From an uncultured Holophagaceae bacterium (lineage in GTDB: Bacteria; Acidobacteriota; Holophagae; Holophagales; Holophagaceae): 15,781 bases of DNA. The notes beneath the pieces were generated by a model that was not told the DNA's origin, ran no database searches, and saw only the letters and a list, made by a program, of their open reading frames with translations. The translations under genes were made by a program, and so were the position numbers. Below, piece after piece: positions 14,603 through 15,781 of the stretch (position 1 is the stretch's first letter; each line of letters begins with the position of its first letter). The DNA is taken from positions 1-15,781 of the forward strand of contig CAIXHJ010000245.1 in the NCBI GenBank assembly GCA_903919165.1, read 5' to 3'.

Positions 14603-14608
14603 CTCCTT
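14603..14608 (-). promoter_or_regulatory. Ribosome-binding site that decides the ftsH start
   Basis: On the minus strand AAGGAG stands 7 bases before TTG (14595). The two ATG codons further in are 16 and 19 bases away, beyond normal spacing. Confidence 0.65.
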
Positions 14609-14639
14609 GGGGCCAAAGCCCAGGTGGCCCTCCAGTTTA

Positions 14640-15623
14640 CTAGGTCCGGGAAGGCGGCGTACTTACTCTTAGATGCAGATACTCGCCGCCAGGTTCAGGG
14701 TTTAGGTGGAAATGCCCCCAAGTCGAGGGTTTCCGCGCGTGGACGAGGCGTTCCACGAGCCAGGACGCGAGGCCACGCAGCAAGGCTGATTCCCGCGGCC
14801 AACCCAGCCGCCGGAAGGCTGTTTCCAGCGCCCAGCGCAGTTCCACCTCGGTCCAGGGTTCGCGCTTGAAGATGATGACGCCATCCTTGATAGACCACCT
14901 AGTGCCCTCCCATCCGGCAATCAGGGACTGGGCCAGGCGTTCTGCCTCTTCCGCCTGGAGGTGCGTCTCGAAGAGATGGCGGTCGAGATCCGGTGCCTCC
15001 CTGCGCATCTCATCGAGGATCGGACGCCAGCGGTTTCGCGCAGTGAACGGTTCAGCGTTGCTGGCGTCCTCACGCCAGGGGATGTTCTTGGAGCCCAGGT
15101 AAGCGCGCAGATCGGCACGGCGGATCTCGGCCAGGGGCGACCAGCGCAGGCCCTGGCACGGCCCCAGAGGGTGCAGGCTGCCCAGACCACCTCCACGGGC
15201 GAGGCGCAGCAGGACGGTCTCGGTGTGGTCGTCCAAGGTGTGGCCTGTGGCCACCATGGAGGCGCCGCACTGCTCGGCCTCCTGACGAAGCCAATCCCAG
15301 CGCAGGTCCCGGGCGGCCATCTCCAGTCCGATGCCCCGGTCTTCGGCGTAGCTCCTGACTCCGAGTGAGGCCTCGGCCAGGTCAAGATCCAGGGCCCGGC
15401 AGAGCTGGCGGACGAAGGCCGCGTCCTCCGGCGATTCCACCCGCAGGCCGTGTTCCGCATGGGCCACGCAGAGGTCGAGTCCGAGGCTCTTGCGCAGGGT
15501 CCACAGCAGCACCAGAAGCGCCACGGAGTCGCCACCGCCTGAACAGGCCACGAGCACGCGACCGTTGACGCCATCCCCCCGGCGCTGGATCTGCGCCAAT
15601 AGATCCGATTCGAAGCGGTTCAC
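14640..15623 (-). CDS. tilS: tRNA(Ile)-lysidine synthase
   Basis: TilS uses ATP and lysine to convert C34 of the CAU-anticodon tRNA-Ile to lysidine, so that it reads AUA; it is cytoplasmic and generally essential. The 327 residues hold the N-terminal PP-loop domain with SGGGDS (28-33), HAEHGLR (56-62; most members have Asn or His at Glu58), ATGHTLDDHTETVLLRLARGGG (126-147) and PLAEIRRADLRAYL (164-177), plus RNRWRPILDEM. The C-terminal region is short compared with E. coli (about 430), similar to compact TilS proteins. The start is GTG at 15623. GGGAG lies only one base before it, closer than ideal, but the N-terminal distance to the PP loop is normal and no better start is seen. It is the first gene of the tilS-ftsH-folP-glmM-ftsW run. 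Confidence 0.93.
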   Translation of the reverse strand: MNRFESDLLAQIQRRGDGVNGRVLVACSGGGDSVALLVLLWTLRKSLGLDLCVAHAEHGLRVESPEDAAFVRQLCRALDLDLAEASLGVRSYAEDRGIGLEMAARDLRWDWLRQEAEQCGASMVATGHTLDDHTETVLLRLARGGGLGSLHPLGPCQGLRWSPLAEIRRADLRAYLGSKNIPWREDASNAEPFTARNRWRPILDEMRREAPDLDRHLFETHLQAEEAERLAQSLIAGWEGTRWSIKDGVIIFKREPWTEVELRWALETAFRRLGWPRESALLRGLASWLVERLVHARKPSTWGHFHLNPEPGGEYLHLRVSTPPSRT

Positions 15624-15657
15624 ACTCCCAGGCTAATCGACCGGAGCTGAGCTGAAC

Positions 15658-15753
15658 ATGGCGGGCCTCAGGGATTCCGAACTTGACCGGCTGGTGGCCG
15701 AACCCTCAGGCTGGATCCATCCAGCCCATGGCATCCACGCCAGGCCTTGTTAG
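15658..15753 (+). CDS. Possible small ORF (31 codons), divergent from tilS
   Basis: ATG at 15658 opens a 31-codon frame ending in TAG at 15751. That TAG directly precedes (shares bases with) the strong ribosome-binding site of the next start. The peptide begins MAGLRDSELDRLVAEPSGW and matches nothing I recognise. The only upstream purine-rich site (CGGAG, 15642-15646) is 11 bases away. It could be a leader peptide, a short real gene or chance. Confidence 0.2.
   Translation: MAGLRDSELDRLVAEPSGWIHPAHGIHARPC
15709..15726. repeat. Short perfect inverted repeat near the right edge
   Basis: GGCTGGAT, two bases CC, then ATCCAGCC. There is no T-run on either side, so it is not a standard terminator. 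It shares its GGCTGG/CCAGCC arms with the repeat at 8217-8233 and, like it, lies about 30-35 bases upstream of a proposed plus-strand start. Confidence 0.4.
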
Positions 15754-15761
15754 GAGGAGCG

Positions 15762-15781
15762 TTGGTATTCAGGTTCGCAGG
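15762..15781 (+). CDS. Probable 5' end of a gene running off the right edge
   Basis: AGGAGG at 15752-15757, an almost perfect ribosome-binding site, stands 4 bases before a TTG at 15762 that opens MVFRFA. Only six full codons are visible, so no function can be given. Support is the strength of the site and its divergent position relative to tilS. Confidence 0.35.

Noticed and set aside
1..15781. Search for CRISPR arrays, insertion sequences, tRNA/rRNA genes, phage or defence genes
   Set aside because: No repeat-spacer pattern, transposase, terminal inverted repeats, tRNA cloverleaf or defence-type domain was seen. Gaps between genes are short and the gene content is housekeeping or metabolic.

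Overview
The window looks like an ordinary chromosomal stretch of a high-GC, Gram-negative (diderm) bacterium. The evidence is a Kdo-kinase-like LPS gene, a Tat-exported molybdo-hydroxylase, a signal-peptide cyclophilin and FtsW-type peptidoglycan machinery. My best guess at lineage is Acidobacteriota, class Holophagae (Geothrix/Holophaga-like), but this is inference from gene style and GC content only. I see no CRISPR array, insertion sequence, phage gene, tRNA or rRNA, and no convincing undescribed multi-gene system.

Left part (1-6604, all minus strand). Reading in the direction of transcription, from high to low coordinates, there is a tightly packed four-gene molybdo-hydroxylase operon. 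It contains a [2Fe-2S] small subunit, a Tat-exported molybdopterin large subunit, XdhC and a MocA-like cytidylyltransferase, and every junction is a 4-base ATGA overlap. After a 103-bp gap come a thioredoxin, an NfsB-type nitroreductase and the first 443 codons of urocanate hydratase (hutU), which runs off the left edge. The operon supplies both catalytic subunits and the two proteins expected to mature and deliver the molybdenum cofactor. No FAD subunit is present.

Middle part (6605-9378). A cyclophilin-type peptidyl-prolyl isomerase with a signal peptide (plus strand) faces away from the molybdo-hydroxylase operon. It converges with, and overlaps by 26 bp, a Kdo-kinase-like LPS gene (minus strand). 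A 293-bp divergent gap follows, then a plus-strand gene for a stand-alone DUF2344 (TIGR03936-type, radical-SAM-associated) protein. Its 3' end lies in a 33-bp tandem near-duplication shared with the 3' end of ftsW.

Right part (9403-15623, minus strand). This is a compact housekeeping cluster read tilS - ftsH - folP - glmM - ftsW. It covers tRNA-Ile lysidinylation, membrane proteolysis, folate synthesis, glucosamine-1-phosphate formation for peptidoglycan, and the lipid II polymerase. The ftsH-folP-glmM order is a widely conserved arrangement; the attached ftsW is less usual. Several junctions overlap or nearly abut, so translational coupling is likely. The last 158 bp hold a possible 31-codon ORF and the strong ribosome-binding site of a divergent gene that begins just before the edge.
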